64,000 nt of DNA from UBA2334 sp964396895 (lineage in GTDB: Bacteria > Pseudomonadota > Gammaproteobacteria > Burkholderiales > Burkholderiaceae_C). The DNA lies in NCBI GenBank assembly GCA_964396895.1, contig CAYNGJ010000002.1:124001-188000 (forward strand), written 5' to 3'. Of this stretch, positions 18,962 through 28,018 are shown in pieces. A program made the position numbers and the translations under genes. The notes under the pieces were generated by a model. The model was not told where the DNA came from, did no database searches, and worked only from the letters and a program-made list of their open reading frames with translations. Numbering within the stretch: position 1 is the stretch's first letter; each line of letters starts with the position of its first letter.

Positions 18962-20182
18962 ATGACTCAATGGCATCGGTTTCAGGGGCAAATGCAGGCG
19001 TTGCTGCAAGACGTGTGGCGCTTTCCGTGGCGCACCACCGCGCTCACGCTGCGCGAGCGTTTCCGCGAAGACCGGCTGGGGGTGGCCGCCAGCAGTTTGA
19101 CCTTCACCACCATCATTTCCCTGGTGCCCTTGTTCACCGTGGGGCTGGCGGTGTTCAGCGCCTTTCCCATGTTTTCGCGCATGCAGGTGGCGCTGCAAAA
19201 ATGGCTGGTGGACAGCCTGGTGCCCGAGGCCATTGCCCGCCAGGTGCTGACCTACCTGGGCCAGTTTGCCGCCAAGGCCGGGCAAATGGGCTGGACGGGC
19301 GCGGTGCTGCTGCTGATGTCTGCGCTGGCGCTGGTGCTGACCATTGACGGCAAGCTCAACGACATCTGGCGGGTGCGCCGTGCCCGCTCGCTCACCCAGC
19401 GGGTGCTGGTGTACTGGGGCGTGCTCACGCTGGGGCCGCTGCTGCTGGGCACCAGCCTCACGCTCACGTCTTACGCCATTTCCCTCAACAAGGGGCTGAT
19501 GGGGTCGGTGCCCGGAGGACTCAAGCTGGTGATTGACACGCTGGAGTTCAATCTGGTGGCCCTGAGCTTGGTGCTGCTGTACCGCCAAGTGCCCAACACC
19601 CGCGTGCTGTGGGGTCACGCTGCCGTGGGGGGCTTGTTTGCGGCGCTGGGGCTGATGCTGGCCAAGTCGCTGCTGGGATGGTACGTGGCCGAGGTACCGT
19701 CCTATTCGTTGGTGTACGGGGCGTTTGCCACGGTACCCATCTTGCTGGTTTGGATTTATTTGGTGTGGGCCATTGTGTTGCTGGGGGCGGTGGTCACGGC
19801 CTACCTGCCCAGTTTGCTGGCGGGCATTGCGCGCCGGGGCGACACGCCGGGCTGGTCGTTTCAGCTGGCGCTGGAAATTCTGGCTGTGCTCGCGGCCCGG
19901 CGTGGCCAGGCCGACGGAACCGGGGTGACGCTGGCGCACCTGGCCAAACAGCTGCGGGTGAACGATCTGCAGCTGGAAGAGCCCCTGGAGGCGTTGCAAA
20001 CCCTGGACTGGGTGGGTCGCCTGGACGAAGAAGAACAGCGGTTTGTGTTGCTGGTGGAGCCCACCCTGGTCACCCTGGGCCCGCTGGTGCAGCGCTTGCT
20101 GCTGCCGCTGGAGGACAGCACCCGCGCCATGTGGACGGTGGGCCAGTACCGGAACCAGACCCTGGCCAGCGTGCTGGCCTGA
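18962..20182 (+). CDS. YihY/UPF0761 membrane protein with C-terminal helix-turn-helix-like domain
   Basis: A 406-residue protein. About six transmembrane segments (30-300) carry family features (LGVAASSLTFTTIISLVPLF near the N-terminus, FATVPILLVWIYLVWAIVLLG). The last 110 residues are soluble and winged-helix-like (VTLAHLAKQLRVNDLQLEEPLEALQTLDWV). The family was once called ribonuclease BN in error; its role is not known. The start at 18962 gives the family N-terminus and the frame upstream is the shadow of the divergent gene. Confidence 0.9.
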   Translation: MTQWHRFQGQMQALLQDVWRFPWRTTALTLRERFREDRLGVAASSLTFTTIISLVPLFTVGLAVFSAFPMFSRMQVALQKWLVDSLVPEAIARQVLTYLGQFAAKAGQMGWTGAVLLLMSALALVLTIDGKLNDIWRVRRARSLTQRVLVYWGVLTLGPLLLGTSLTLTSYAISLNKGLMGSVPGGLKLVIDTLEFNLVALSLVLLYRQVPNTRVLWGHAAVGGLFAALGLMLAKSLLGWYVAEVPSYSLVYGAFATVPILLVWIYLVWAIVLLGAVVTAYLPSLLAGIARRGDTPGWSFQLALEILAVLAARRGQADGTGVTLAHLAKQLRVNDLQLEEPLEALQTLDWVGRLDEEEQRFVLLVEPTLVTLGPLVQRLLLPLEDSTRAMWTVGQYRNQTLASVLA

Positions 20183-20210
20183 GACCGGCCCAAGCCCTGC
20201 CGGTGCTCGG

Positions 20211-21581
20211 TCAGGCGATGAAGGGGGCCGCCGCAAATCCCCGAAACCGTGCCCGCATGCCCCGCACCGGTGGCGCACTGAGCGTGTAGCCGGGAAAGCG
20301 CTGCAAAAACCGCCCCAGGGCAATGCGCCCCTCCAGCCTGGCCAGACTCAGGCCCGCGCACTGGTGCACACCCAGCCCAAAGGCCAGGTGGCGGTTGGGG
20401 TCGCGCAGCAGGTCGGGCATGTCGGGCTGGCTGAACACCGCTGGATCGCGGTTGGCCGCGCCAATGCACAGCGTCACCAGTGCGCCCTCGGGCAAATCCA
20501 CCCCACCCACGGTCATCGGACGCAGCGCGCGTCGGTTGCCCAGCTGGTTGGACGACTCCAGGCGCAGCACCTCGTCCACCGCCCGGGTCAGCAGCAGGTC
20601 CTGGGCCTCAGGTTGGTGGCGGGTGTCGCGCAGGCCTTGTTGCAGCTGGGTCAGGGCGGCGGGGTGCTCCTGCAGCAGCACCAGGGCATTGCCGATGAGG
20701 TTGGTGGTGGTTTCGTGGCCCGCGTTCAGCAAAAAGATGCAGTTGTGCAGCAGCTCTTCCTCGGTCAGCAGTTCGTTGGTGTCTTTGCCACCCTCCTTGC
20801 CGTCCCCCAATATGAGGCGGGTCAGCACGTCGCGCTCGGGGTCTTTGGGGTGGCGGCGGCGCTCGGCCACCAGGGTGCGCAGGTAGGCCAGCATTTCACT
20901 CACGCTGTGGTTGCCCAGGGCGTGTTGCTCGGGCGTCAGGGTGGGCTCCAGCGCGCCCAGTATGGCCAGCGACCAGTCGCGCAGGGGCCCCCGGTCGGCC
21001 AGGGGCACACCCAGCAGGTTGCCAATCACCTCCACCGGAATGGCAGCGGCAAAGTCTTCGATCAGGTCGCCACCGCCCTGGGCCTGCAGGCGGTCCAGCA
21101 GGCGGTCCACCAACTCCATCAAACCGCCTTCCATGTCGGCAATGGCGCGGCGGGTGAGTGCGCCCATGATGAGGCGGCGCACGCGGGTGTGCAGCGGCGG
21201 GTCGCTGAACACCAGGCTGGTGGTGTGGTGCTGGTACAGCGGCGCGGGTTGGGTCGCACTGTGCGGTGGCACGTTGAAACGGGGGCTGAACTCGATGTGT
21301 TTGTCCGAACTGAAGGTGGCGGCGTCGCGGTACACCGCCACCAGGTCGGCGTGCCGCGTCAAAAAGTAAGACCCATCGGGCATGCGGCGCACGGGATCGC
21401 TCTCGCGCAGCGCGGTGTACACGGGGTAGGGGTTGGCCAGAAAGTCGGCGGGCAGGGCGCGCAGGTCAAAGCTGTGGGCAATGGCCTGGGCGCGCTCGGC
21501 CGACAGGGGGGGCGTGATGTCGCTGGCGGACACGGGCGGGTGCCCGCCCGCCCGGGTGTGTGCGGGGTGAGCCGTGCTCAT
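20211..21581 (-). CDS. Cytochrome P450
   Basis: A 456-residue soluble P450 with the I-helix oxygen motif AGHETT (about 280), the K-helix EVLR and the heme-ligand loop FGLGVHQCAG with the proximal Cys. It needs a ferredoxin and reductase; none is nearby, so electrons must come from partners elsewhere. It lies 52 bases after an alpha/beta hydrolase gene in the same direction. Its substrate cannot be read from sequence. The start at 21581 was preferred over an in-frame ATG at 21644, which overlaps the upstream gene. Confidence 0.93.
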   Translation of the reverse strand: MSTAHPAHTRAGGHPPVSASDITPPLSAERAQAIAHSFDLRALPADFLANPYPVYTALRESDPVRRMPDGSYFLTRHADLVAVYRDAATFSSDKHIEFSPRFNVPPHSATQPAPLYQHHTTSLVFSDPPLHTRVRRLIMGALTRRAIADMEGGLMELVDRLLDRLQAQGGGDLIEDFAAAIPVEVIGNLLGVPLADRGPLRDWSLAILGALEPTLTPEQHALGNHSVSEMLAYLRTLVAERRRHPKDPERDVLTRLILGDGKEGGKDTNELLTEEELLHNCIFLLNAGHETTTNLIGNALVLLQEHPAALTQLQQGLRDTRHQPEAQDLLLTRAVDEVLRLESSNQLGNRRALRPMTVGGVDLPEGALVTLCIGAANRDPAVFSQPDMPDLLRDPNRHLAFGLGVHQCAGLSLARLEGRIALGRFLQRFPGYTLSAPPVRGMRARFRGFAAAPFIA

Positions 21582-21633
21582 TGAAACCTCGGATTGATCT
21601 GATTCGGCGGATTCATTGGGTGCGCCGCACGCG

Positions 21634-22479
21634 TCACGCTGCAACGGCCAGGAAGTCCTTTAGCGCGGCGAGCGTGCCCTCAGGGTCTTCGGTCATGAGT
21701 GAGTGGCCGGCGGGCAGGGTCACCACCTGGGGGCTGAGTCCGGCTGACTTGGCGGCTTTGACCAGGTTTCGCGCCGCTTTGGGTGGGGTCATTTGGTCGC
21801 GCTCGCCCAGCACCAGCAGCACGGGGCATTGCACCCGTGCCATGTCGGCCTCGCCGTCGGCATAGGCGTCGCAGGCCACAAAACCAGTGTGAAACACGTT
21901 TTCTGCCGTGTTGCTGGCCAGCACGCGGCGCATGAGCGCGGCCGAGCCGCCATACAGCCAGGTGCCTGGCCCCAGGGCAGACGGCGGTGGCGCCAGCGTG
22001 GAGTGGGAAAAGGTGTTGACCATGGCAATGGCTTTGTCAGGCTGGTTCAACGCCGACTCCAGCAGCGCTGGCGACACGCGCATGGGCGAGGCCGTGCCCA
22101 CCATCGCCAGGTGGCTGACGCGCCCTGGCGCCTGGGCGGCGGTGTGCAGCGCAATGAGCGAGCCAAAGCTGTGGCCGACGAGCGCGGCACGTTCCACCCC
22201 CAGGACATCGAGCAGGGCCAGCACCGTGGCTGAGGCTTCGGCCACCGAGCGCGGGCAGCGACCGCCGCTGTGGCCGTGACCCGCCTGGTCAATCGCCAGC
22301 ACGTTCCAGCCGTGATGGGCCAGGTAGCGGCTTTGCAAAATCCAGACGCTGTGGTCGTTGAGCACGCCGTGGATGAACACCACTGTGGGCTGTGCGGGGT
22401 TGAAGGGCTTTCCACCGGTGTAGGCGTACAGCGGGTGGGGGGGGAGGCCTGGGCCTGCAGTGACTTCAATTTTCATCAT
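21634..22479 (-). CDS. Alpha/beta hydrolase
   Basis: A 281-residue hydrolase with VVFIHGVLNDHSVW (oxyanion hole), AIDQAGHGHSGG, nucleophile elbow GHSFGS, acidic residue in LVLGERDQMTPP and catalytic His in PAGHSLM. The layout is that of the epoxide hydrolase/haloperoxidase-like group. Two adjacent ATGs (22479, 22476) are possible starts. It is transcribed toward the P450 gene, 52 bases away, so hydroxylation and hydrolysis of one compound is possible but unproven. Confidence 0.87.
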   Translation of the reverse strand: MMKIEVTAGPGLPPHPLYAYTGGKPFNPAQPTVVFIHGVLNDHSVWILQSRYLAHHGWNVLAIDQAGHGHSGGRCPRSVAEASATVLALLDVLGVERAALVGHSFGSLIALHTAAQAPGRVSHLAMVGTASPMRVSPALLESALNQPDKAIAMVNTFSHSTLAPPPSALGPGTWLYGGSAALMRRVLASNTAENVFHTGFVACDAYADGEADMARVQCPVLLVLGERDQMTPPKAARNLVKAAKSAGLSPQVVTLPAGHSLMTEDPEGTLAALKDFLAVAA

Positions 22480-22506
22480 CAAACTTTGAAGTGAAATTTA
22501 TGGATG

Positions 22507-22546
22507 AAAAATGCATTTTTCGCTTTAATTTGTTGAGTTTTCAGCT
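22507..22546 (-). repeat. Dispersed AGC/AAGCG element, copy E
   Basis: Read on the minus strand, AGCTG, 14 bases, TAAAGCG, 10 bases, TTTT. The first ten bases after AGCTG (AAAACTCA) are shared with copy H in uvrD. It lies in the AT-rich gap between metY and the hydrolase, 28 bases before the hydrolase start. Confidence 0.75.
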
Positions 22547-22604
22547 ATCTAAAAACGACAATTTTTGTGCATTTTTCGTTTGTTTTTTTGCTTTTTGAGT
22601 GGCT

Positions 22605-23924
22605 TTAAACTGCTTTTTCAGCGGTCTTCAGCGCCCGCTTCAAGTCGTCGATCAGGTCCACCGGGTCTTCCAGCCCTATGGACAGCCGAATGGTGCCGGG
22701 GCCAATGCCCGCGCCTGCCAGCGCCTCGTCGCTCATGCGGAAGTGCGTGGTGCTGGCGGGGTGAATCACCAGGCTGCGGCAGTCGCCCACGTTGGCCAGG
22801 TGGCTGAACAGTTTGAGTGCCTCGATGAAGGCGCGGCCTTGGCTGCGGCTGCCTTTGATATCAAAGCTGAACACCGAGCCCGCACCCGCCGGGCCGTGGC
22901 GCAACAGTTGGTGCGCCAAGGCGTGGCTGGGGTGGCTTTCCAGCAGCGGGTGGCCCACGCGGCCCACCAGCGGGTGGCTGGCCAGGAACTGCACCACTTT
23001 TTCGGTGTTGCGCATGTGGCGTTCCATGCGCAGGGGCAGGGTCTCCAGCCCTTGCAAAATCAGCCAGGCGCTGTGGGGTGACAGGCAAGCGCCAAAGTCG
23101 CGCAGGCCTTCGCGGCGGGCACGCAGCAAGAAGGCACCCACGGTGCTTTCTTCCGAAAAGTTCATGCCGTGAAAGCCGTCGTAGGGCGCGGCCAGCTCTT
23201 CAAATTTGCCAGTTTTGGCGTACTCGGCGGCCCAGTCAAAGCTGCCGCCGTCCACCACCACACCGCCAATCACGGTGCCGTGGCCGCTCAAAAACTTGGT
23301 GGCCGAGTGGTAAACGAGGTCGGCCCCCAGCGCCAGCGGCTTTTGGTGCCAGGGCGTGGTCAGCGTGCTGTCCACCAGCAGCGGTGCGCCCGCCTCGTGG
23401 GCCATTTGCGCCACCGTGGGAATGTCCAGCACGTCCAGCCCAGGGTTGCCCACAGTCTCGCCAAAAAACAGCCGGGTGTTGGGGCGCACGGCGGCCTTCC
23501 AGCCGTCGATGTCGCCGGGCTTGACGAAGGTGGTCTCAATGCCAAAGCGGCGCATGGTGTAGTGCAGCAGGTTCTGGCTGCCGCCGTACAGCGCCGTACT
23601 GGCCACGATGTGCCCACCTGCGCCCATGAGGGTACACACCGCCAGGTGCAGCGCAGCCTGGCCGCTGGCCACGGTGATGGCGCCAATGCCACCGTCCAGC
23701 GCCGCCACACGTTGCTCCAACACCGCATTGGTGGGGTTGCTGATGCGGCTGTACACATGGCCGGCGCGCTCCAGGTTGAACAGCGAAGCCGCGTGGTCGC
23801 TGGACTCGAACACAAACGAGGTGGTCAGGTGAATGGGCACGGCGCGTGCGCCGGTGGCGGGGTCGGGGGCGGCCCCGGCGTGCAGTGCCAGGGTGTCAAA
23901 ACCGGGGTCGGAATAGCCGGGCAT
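22605..23924 (-). CDS. metY: O-acetylhomoserine sulfhydrylase (MetY-type Cys/Met metabolism PLP enzyme)
   Basis: A 439-residue PLP enzyme that would make homocysteine from O-acetyl- or O-succinylhomoserine and sulfide. Family marks are ALHAGAAPDPATGARAVPIH at the N-terminus, VYSRISNPTNAVLEQRVAAL, the PLP-phosphate region VASGQAALHLAV, and the Schiff-base lysine in YHSATKFLSGHG. Length and N-terminus fit MetY rather than MetB/MetC. GGAG lies seven bases before ATG 23924. It is divergent from malonyl-CoA decarboxylase with 147 bases between. Confidence 0.9.
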   Translation of the reverse strand: MPGYSDPGFDTLALHAGAAPDPATGARAVPIHLTTSFVFESSDHAASLFNLERAGHVYSRISNPTNAVLEQRVAALDGGIGAITVASGQAALHLAVCTLMGAGGHIVASTALYGGSQNLLHYTMRRFGIETTFVKPGDIDGWKAAVRPNTRLFFGETVGNPGLDVLDIPTVAQMAHEAGAPLLVDSTLTTPWHQKPLALGADLVYHSATKFLSGHGTVIGGVVVDGGSFDWAAEYAKTGKFEELAAPYDGFHGMNFSEESTVGAFLLRARREGLRDFGACLSPHSAWLILQGLETLPLRMERHMRNTEKVVQFLASHPLVGRVGHPLLESHPSHALAHQLLRHGPAGAGSVFSFDIKGSRSQGRAFIEALKLFSHLANVGDCRSLVIHPASTTHFRMSDEALAGAGIGPGTIRLSIGLEDPVDLIDDLKRALKTAEKAV

Positions 23925-24071
23925 GTGGTCTCCGTCAAAGATTGAATACAGTGTGCCAAATGCTGGGTTGGCACGGGGTGCGGGCTCAGCCCGCCAGTGT
24001 AGTGTGACATTGACCCAATATGGTGCAATGTGCCACCATCGTGCTTTGTTCATGCATTAAAAGGCTACAAA

Positions 24072-25451
24072 ATGACTGAAAACTTCATGTCGCGCGGCTT
24101 GTCTAAGGTGCGTGCGCTCATGGCCAGTGCCACCACCAAAAAAGCCGAGCCCACCGAGAAAACGCTGGAGCGTGTGCGCCAGCAACTGCACGAGTGCGCC
24201 GAAGGCCGTGGCGGCGAGGTCTCCACCCGCCAGCGCGCCGCCAAGCTGGCCCACACCTACCTGGGCCTGGATGAGGCGGGCCAGCACGCCTTTTTGCGCC
24301 TCATCGCCTTGGAATTCGGCCCCGACCCCGCCCGGGTGGACCAGGCCCACGCCGCCTACCAGTCCGCCGTGGGCACCGAGGGCCAGTGGGACGCCGAGGC
24401 CCAGTTGCGCGCGGCCATGCGGTCGTCGCGGTTGCGCATCCTCACGCAGTTTGCCGCCATCGAGCAGGGGGTGAAGTTTCTGGTCGATTTGCGTGCCGAC
24501 CTGCTGAAGTTCCAGAAGAGCGACCCGGTGCTGCGGTCGCTGGATCGCGAGCTGCAGACCCGTTTGGCCGCCTGGTTTGATGTGGGTTTTCTGGAGCTGT
24601 CGCGCATCACCTGGCAGTCGCCCGCGGCGTTGCTGGAGAAGTTGGTGCAGTACGAGGCGGTGCACGCCATTCAGTCGTGGAACGACCTGAAAAACCGTCT
24701 GGACTCCGACCGCCGCTGCTACGGGTTTTTCCACCCCCGCATGCCCCTGGAGCCCCTGATTTTTGTGGAGGTGGCGCTGGTGGAAGACCTGGCCGACAAC
24801 GTGCAGACCCTGCTGGACGAGCAGGCACCGGTGGTGGACAACCACAAGGCCAGCACCGCCATTTTTTATTCCATCAGCAACACGCAGGGCGGGCTGCGCG
24901 GCATTTCCTTTGGCAATTTCCTCATCAAGCGCGTGGTGGCCGACTTGCAGCGCGACTTCCCTCAGCTCAAAACCTTTGCCACGCTCTCGCCCATTCCGGG
25001 GCTGGTGCGCTGGGTGGCTTCCCATCCCGAAGCGGTGGCCGCTTCGTTCACCGCGACCGACCTCAAGCGACTGGCCGCCGCCGGTGTGGCGGGGCTGGAT
25101 GCCCCCGACATCCAGGCTTTGCTGGCGGGTGACACCGGTTGGCATGCCAACGCCGAGCTGGCGCAGGCGCTGCGCGATCCGCTGCTGCGGCTGGCCGCGC
25201 ACTACCTGCTGCAGGGCCGCCATGGCGACGGACCGGCCGACCCGGTGGCACGCTTTCACTTGGGCAACGGCGCACGTGTCGAGCAGCTCAACTGGCTGGC
25301 CGACACTTCGGCCAAAGGGTTGGCGCAGTCCTGGGGCCTCATGGTCAACTACCTGTACGACCCGGACCGCATCGAGTCCAATCTGGAGGCGTTTGCCGCC
25401 GACGGCCGCATCGACGCGGCCGCCTCCATCAAGCGCATGGCCAAGCGCTGA
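24072..25451 (+). CDS. Malonyl-CoA decarboxylase
   Basis: A 459-residue enzyme converting malonyl-CoA to acetyl-CoA. The N-terminal helical domain (about 20-190) is followed by the catalytic GNAT-like domain with HPRMPLEPLIFVEVALV, SISNTQGGLRGISFGNFLIK, FATLSPIPGL (catalytic Ser) and HYLLQ (catalytic His). Length matches bacterial MatA-type proteins. No matB or matC is adjacent, so it may serve malonyl-CoA turnover rather than a malonate operon. ATG 24072 is used; ATG 24087 is possible. Confidence 0.93.
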   Translation: MTENFMSRGLSKVRALMASATTKKAEPTEKTLERVRQQLHECAEGRGGEVSTRQRAAKLAHTYLGLDEAGQHAFLRLIALEFGPDPARVDQAHAAYQSAVGTEGQWDAEAQLRAAMRSSRLRILTQFAAIEQGVKFLVDLRADLLKFQKSDPVLRSLDRELQTRLAAWFDVGFLELSRITWQSPAALLEKLVQYEAVHAIQSWNDLKNRLDSDRRCYGFFHPRMPLEPLIFVEVALVEDLADNVQTLLDEQAPVVDNHKASTAIFYSISNTQGGLRGISFGNFLIKRVVADLQRDFPQLKTFATLSPIPGLVRWVASHPEAVAASFTATDLKRLAAAGVAGLDAPDIQALLAGDTGWHANAELAQALRDPLLRLAAHYLLQGRHGDGPADPVARFHLGNGARVEQLNWLADTSAKGLAQSWGLMVNYLYDPDRIESNLEAFAADGRIDAAASIKRMAKR

Positions 25452-25515
25452 CGTTGGCGGGGTGGGCGCTGCACCCGGGCCAAAGGGTCCTCAGGGCGGC
25501 ATGTGCAAATAAAGC

Positions 25516-25545
25516 TTGGGGTTTTCCCGAGTTGGTGCATATAAT
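25516..25545 (+). promoter_or_regulatory. Sigma-70-type promoter before the RNA helicase leader
   Basis: TTGGGG (25516-25521) and a perfect TATAAT (25540-25545) are separated by 18 bases. A start near 25552 would give a leader of about 340 bases before the helicase gene. Confidence 0.65.
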
Positions 25546-25892
25546 CGGGGGCTGCGCTCAAAAAGGGCGCAGATTTGTGCATCTGCCTCACACTTCAGGC
25601 TTCTGGCGCTGACAACCCACACAGGGTGGTCGGCGTGGGCACCGAAACCAACTTCACGGGTTGATCGGTATTGCCTTCCAGGTCAACAGCCAATCGCTAG
25701 CCGCTCAGTGCTGCCCCTCGGGCAACAGCTGTATTGGGTGCGATGTTCGTTGGGTGGTTGATGTTTTTTGAACCACGAACGAAGCACCGGCGGTCCGCCC
25801 CTGCACCCAGCACCCTTGCCTGGGTCGCGTCCCTTGAGGACCACTCCCGCTTTTTTCGATGTTGTGCGCTGTGCCGCACATGGAAATAAAAA
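25546..25892 (+). other. Long 5' leader of the DEAD-box helicase gene
   Basis: This 347-base stretch holds no convincing gene. At its start two hairpins compete for the same bases: CTGCGC (25552-25557) can pair with GCGCAG (25567-25572), while GCAGAT (25569-25574) can pair with ATCTGC (25581-25586). At its end TGTGCG (25863-25868) pairs with CGCACA (25875-25880), directly before the ribosome site GGAAA. Long structured leaders are known for some bacterial RNA-helicase genes, where they serve cold response or autocontrol; here that is inference. It matches no riboswitch class I know. Confidence 0.55.
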
Positions 25893-27929
25893 ATGAACGA
25901 CGCTTTGATGTCGGCTGGCGAAGCCATGCCCGAAACCAACCTTTCCGTGGCTGCCGCCGATCTGGCACAGCCTCTCACCACCAACGTGGCCGCCCAGGTC
26001 GCTGAGTCCGACGTGCCTGAAGTGCCCGCTGGTCCCAACGGCTTCGAGCTGCTGGGCCTGGCCCCTGAACTGGTGCAGGCCGTGGCCGACATGGGCTACA
26101 CCGAGCCCACCCAGGTCCAGAACAAGGCCATTCCCCTGGCGCTGAACACCGGCGACGGTGTGTACGCCGACCTGATGGTGTCCAGCCAGACCGGCAGCGG
26201 CAAGACCGCCGCCTTCCTGTTGCCCGTGCTGCACACCCTGATGGCCATGCAGCAAGAAGAAGCCGATGCCGAAAAGGCCGCTTACGAGCAGGCCTGTGCC
26301 GATGCCGCAGCCAAGGGCGAAGCCCCCCCTAAGCGCGCCAAGCGCAAAGACCCGACCAACCCCCGCAATTTCAAGCCCGCCACCCCTGGCGCTCTGGTGG
26401 TGTGCCCCACCCGTGAATTGGCCCAACAAGTGGCCAACGACGGCATCGACCTGGTGCGCCATTGCCGCGGCCTGCGCATTGCCAACGTGGTGGGCGGCAT
26501 GCCTTACCAGTTGCAAGTGGCCAAGCTGCAGAACGCCAATCTGGTGGTGGCCACCCCTGGCCGCCTGCTGGACCTGCAGCGCAGCGGCCAGATCAAGCTC
26601 GACGAAGTCAAGTTCTTGGTCATGGACGAAGCCGACCGCATGCTGGACCTCGGCTTTGCCGACGACTTGGCTGAAATCAACCAGCTCACACTGCAGCGCC
26701 GCCAGACCATGATGTTCAGCGCCACGTTTGCGCCGCGCATCCAGCAACTGGCCATGCGCGTTATGCACGACAACGGTGCCAACGTCAAGAAAATCCAGAT
26801 TGACACGCCCCAGGAAAAGCACGCCAACATCACGCAAAGCCTGTTCTGGGCCGACAACGCCGAGCACAAGCGTGCCCTGTTGGATCACTGGTTGCGCGAC
26901 ACCACCATCAACCAGGCCATCGTGTTTGCCAGCACCCAAATCGAGTGTGACAACCTGGCCAACGACCTTCAGCAAACCGGCTTCTCCGCCGTGGCCCTGC
27001 ACGGTGCCCTGAGCCAGGGCATGCGCAACCGCCGCCTGATGGCGCTGCGCGAAGGCCGTGTGCAAATTCTGGTGGCCACCGATGTGGCGGCCCGTGGCAT
27101 TGACGTGCCCACCATCACGCACGTGTTCAACTTCGGTCTGCCCATGAAGGCAGAGGACTACACCCACCGCATTGGCCGTACTGGCCGTGCTGGCCGTGAT
27201 GGCTTGGCCGTGACGTTCGCGGAGTTCCGTGACCGCCGCAAGATTTCCGACATCGAGTACCACACCCACCACCCACTCAAGGCCGAGGTCATTCCTGGCC
27301 TGGAGCCCAAGCAGCGCCCACCCCAGGCCTCCTTTGGTGGCCGTGGTGGCGACGACCGCCGTGGCGGTTTCGCGGGTGGCCGTGGTCGTCCCGCCCCCCG
27401 CCGTGAAGGTGGGTTCGGTGGGGGCAACGGTGGTGGCGGTTTTGGCGGCTTCGGTCGTTCCGACAAAGGTGGTTTTGACCGTGGTCAGGACCGTGGCCCC
27501 CGCCCCGAGTTCCGTGCCGAGCGCCCCGCCTGGGGCAACGACCGTCCGGCCGCTGCGCCCCGCTTTGAAGGTCGCCAAGAGCGCCCAGCGTTCAGCCATG
27601 ACCGTCCGGCCTTTGGTGACCGCCCTGCGTTCAACAACGACCGCAGTGGCTTCGGTGGCGACAAGCGCGGCCCAGCCCGCAGCTTTGACCGCGAAGGTGG
27701 CCGTGAGGCCGCTGGCCGTGGTGGCTTCGACCGCGAAGGCGGCCGTGGTGTCGAGGGCCGTCCCGAGCGTGCTTTCGAGCCCCGCGGTGAGCGCGCGGCC
27801 CCTTGGGCCGGTGCAGACCGTGCGCCCCACGGCGCCCCGCGCGGTGGCGATTTCAAGCCACGTCGTCCCGCCGGTGCGGATGCGCGCTTTTCCACCGACG
27901 GCAGCCGCCGCCGGACCAGCGTTCGCTGA
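25893..27929 (+). CDS. DEAD-box ATP-dependent RNA helicase, RhlE-like
   Basis: A 678-residue helicase. Q motif FELLGLAPELVQAV with GYTEPTQVQ, motif I SSQTGSGKT, PTRELAQQV, TPGRLLDL, DEAD box VMDEADRMLDLGF, SAT motif and HRIGRTGRAGRDG are all present. A Lys/Ala-rich insert (about 115-150) lies between motifs I and Ia. The last 200 residues are a low-complexity Arg/Gly/Phe/Asp tail with repeated DRPAF- and GG-type units, expected to be disordered and to bind RNA. Likely roles are ribosome assembly and RNA decay in the cold. ATG 25893 follows GGAAA; ATG 25908 is possible. Confidence 0.93.
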   Translation: MNDALMSAGEAMPETNLSVAAADLAQPLTTNVAAQVAESDVPEVPAGPNGFELLGLAPELVQAVADMGYTEPTQVQNKAIPLALNTGDGVYADLMVSSQTGSGKTAAFLLPVLHTLMAMQQEEADAEKAAYEQACADAAAKGEAPPKRAKRKDPTNPRNFKPATPGALVVCPTRELAQQVANDGIDLVRHCRGLRIANVVGGMPYQLQVAKLQNANLVVATPGRLLDLQRSGQIKLDEVKFLVMDEADRMLDLGFADDLAEINQLTLQRRQTMMFSATFAPRIQQLAMRVMHDNGANVKKIQIDTPQEKHANITQSLFWADNAEHKRALLDHWLRDTTINQAIVFASTQIECDNLANDLQQTGFSAVALHGALSQGMRNRRLMALREGRVQILVATDVAARGIDVPTITHVFNFGLPMKAEDYTHRIGRTGRAGRDGLAVTFAEFRDRRKISDIEYHTHHPLKAEVIPGLEPKQRPPQASFGGRGGDDRRGGFAGGRGRPAPRREGGFGGGNGGGGFGGFGRSDKGGFDRGQDRGPRPEFRAERPAWGNDRPAAAPRFEGRQERPAFSHDRPAFGDRPAFNNDRSGFGGDKRGPARSFDREGGREAAGRGGFDREGGRGVEGRPERAFEPRGERAAPWAGADRAPHGAPRGGDFKPRRPAGADARFSTDGSRRRTSVR

Positions 27930-27975
27930 GTTCACGCACATGCCCCCCGCTCGGTGCTGAGCGGGCAGGTTGCCC

Positions 27976-28018
27976 AAAGCCGGTGCGCCACCCCAACAGG
28001 TGGTGCACCGGCTTTTTT
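27976..28018 (+). terminator. Rho-independent terminator of the helicase gene
   Basis: AGCCGGTG-C-GCCACC pairs with GGTGGT-GCACCGGCT around the loop CCAACA, followed by six T residues at 28013-28018. It ends at the stop codon of the convergent response-regulator gene. Confidence 0.9.

Noticed and set aside
18962..20182. Ribonuclease BN
   Set aside because: The old name of the YihY family; the protein is an integral membrane protein without nuclease motifs.
20183..20210. Terminator between the YihY and P450 genes
   Set aside because: ACCGGC and GCCGGT can form a 6-bp stem, but there is no T run on either strand and the right arm runs into coding sequence context, so I did not list it.
18737..20323. 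A 528-residue open frame antisense to the YihY gene
   Set aside because: Gln/His/Pro-rich shadow; the plus strand has clear membrane segments of the YihY family.
23925..24071. SAM or related riboswitch before metY
   Set aside because: I see no SAM-I, SAM-II or SAH core and only about 147 bases shared by two divergent genes.
25683..27977. A 764-residue open frame antisense to the RNA helicase
   Set aside because: It mirrors the helicase frame, is a low-complexity Gly/Ala/Thr/Val product with no family motif, and comes from the lack of AT-rich stop codons in high-GC DNA.
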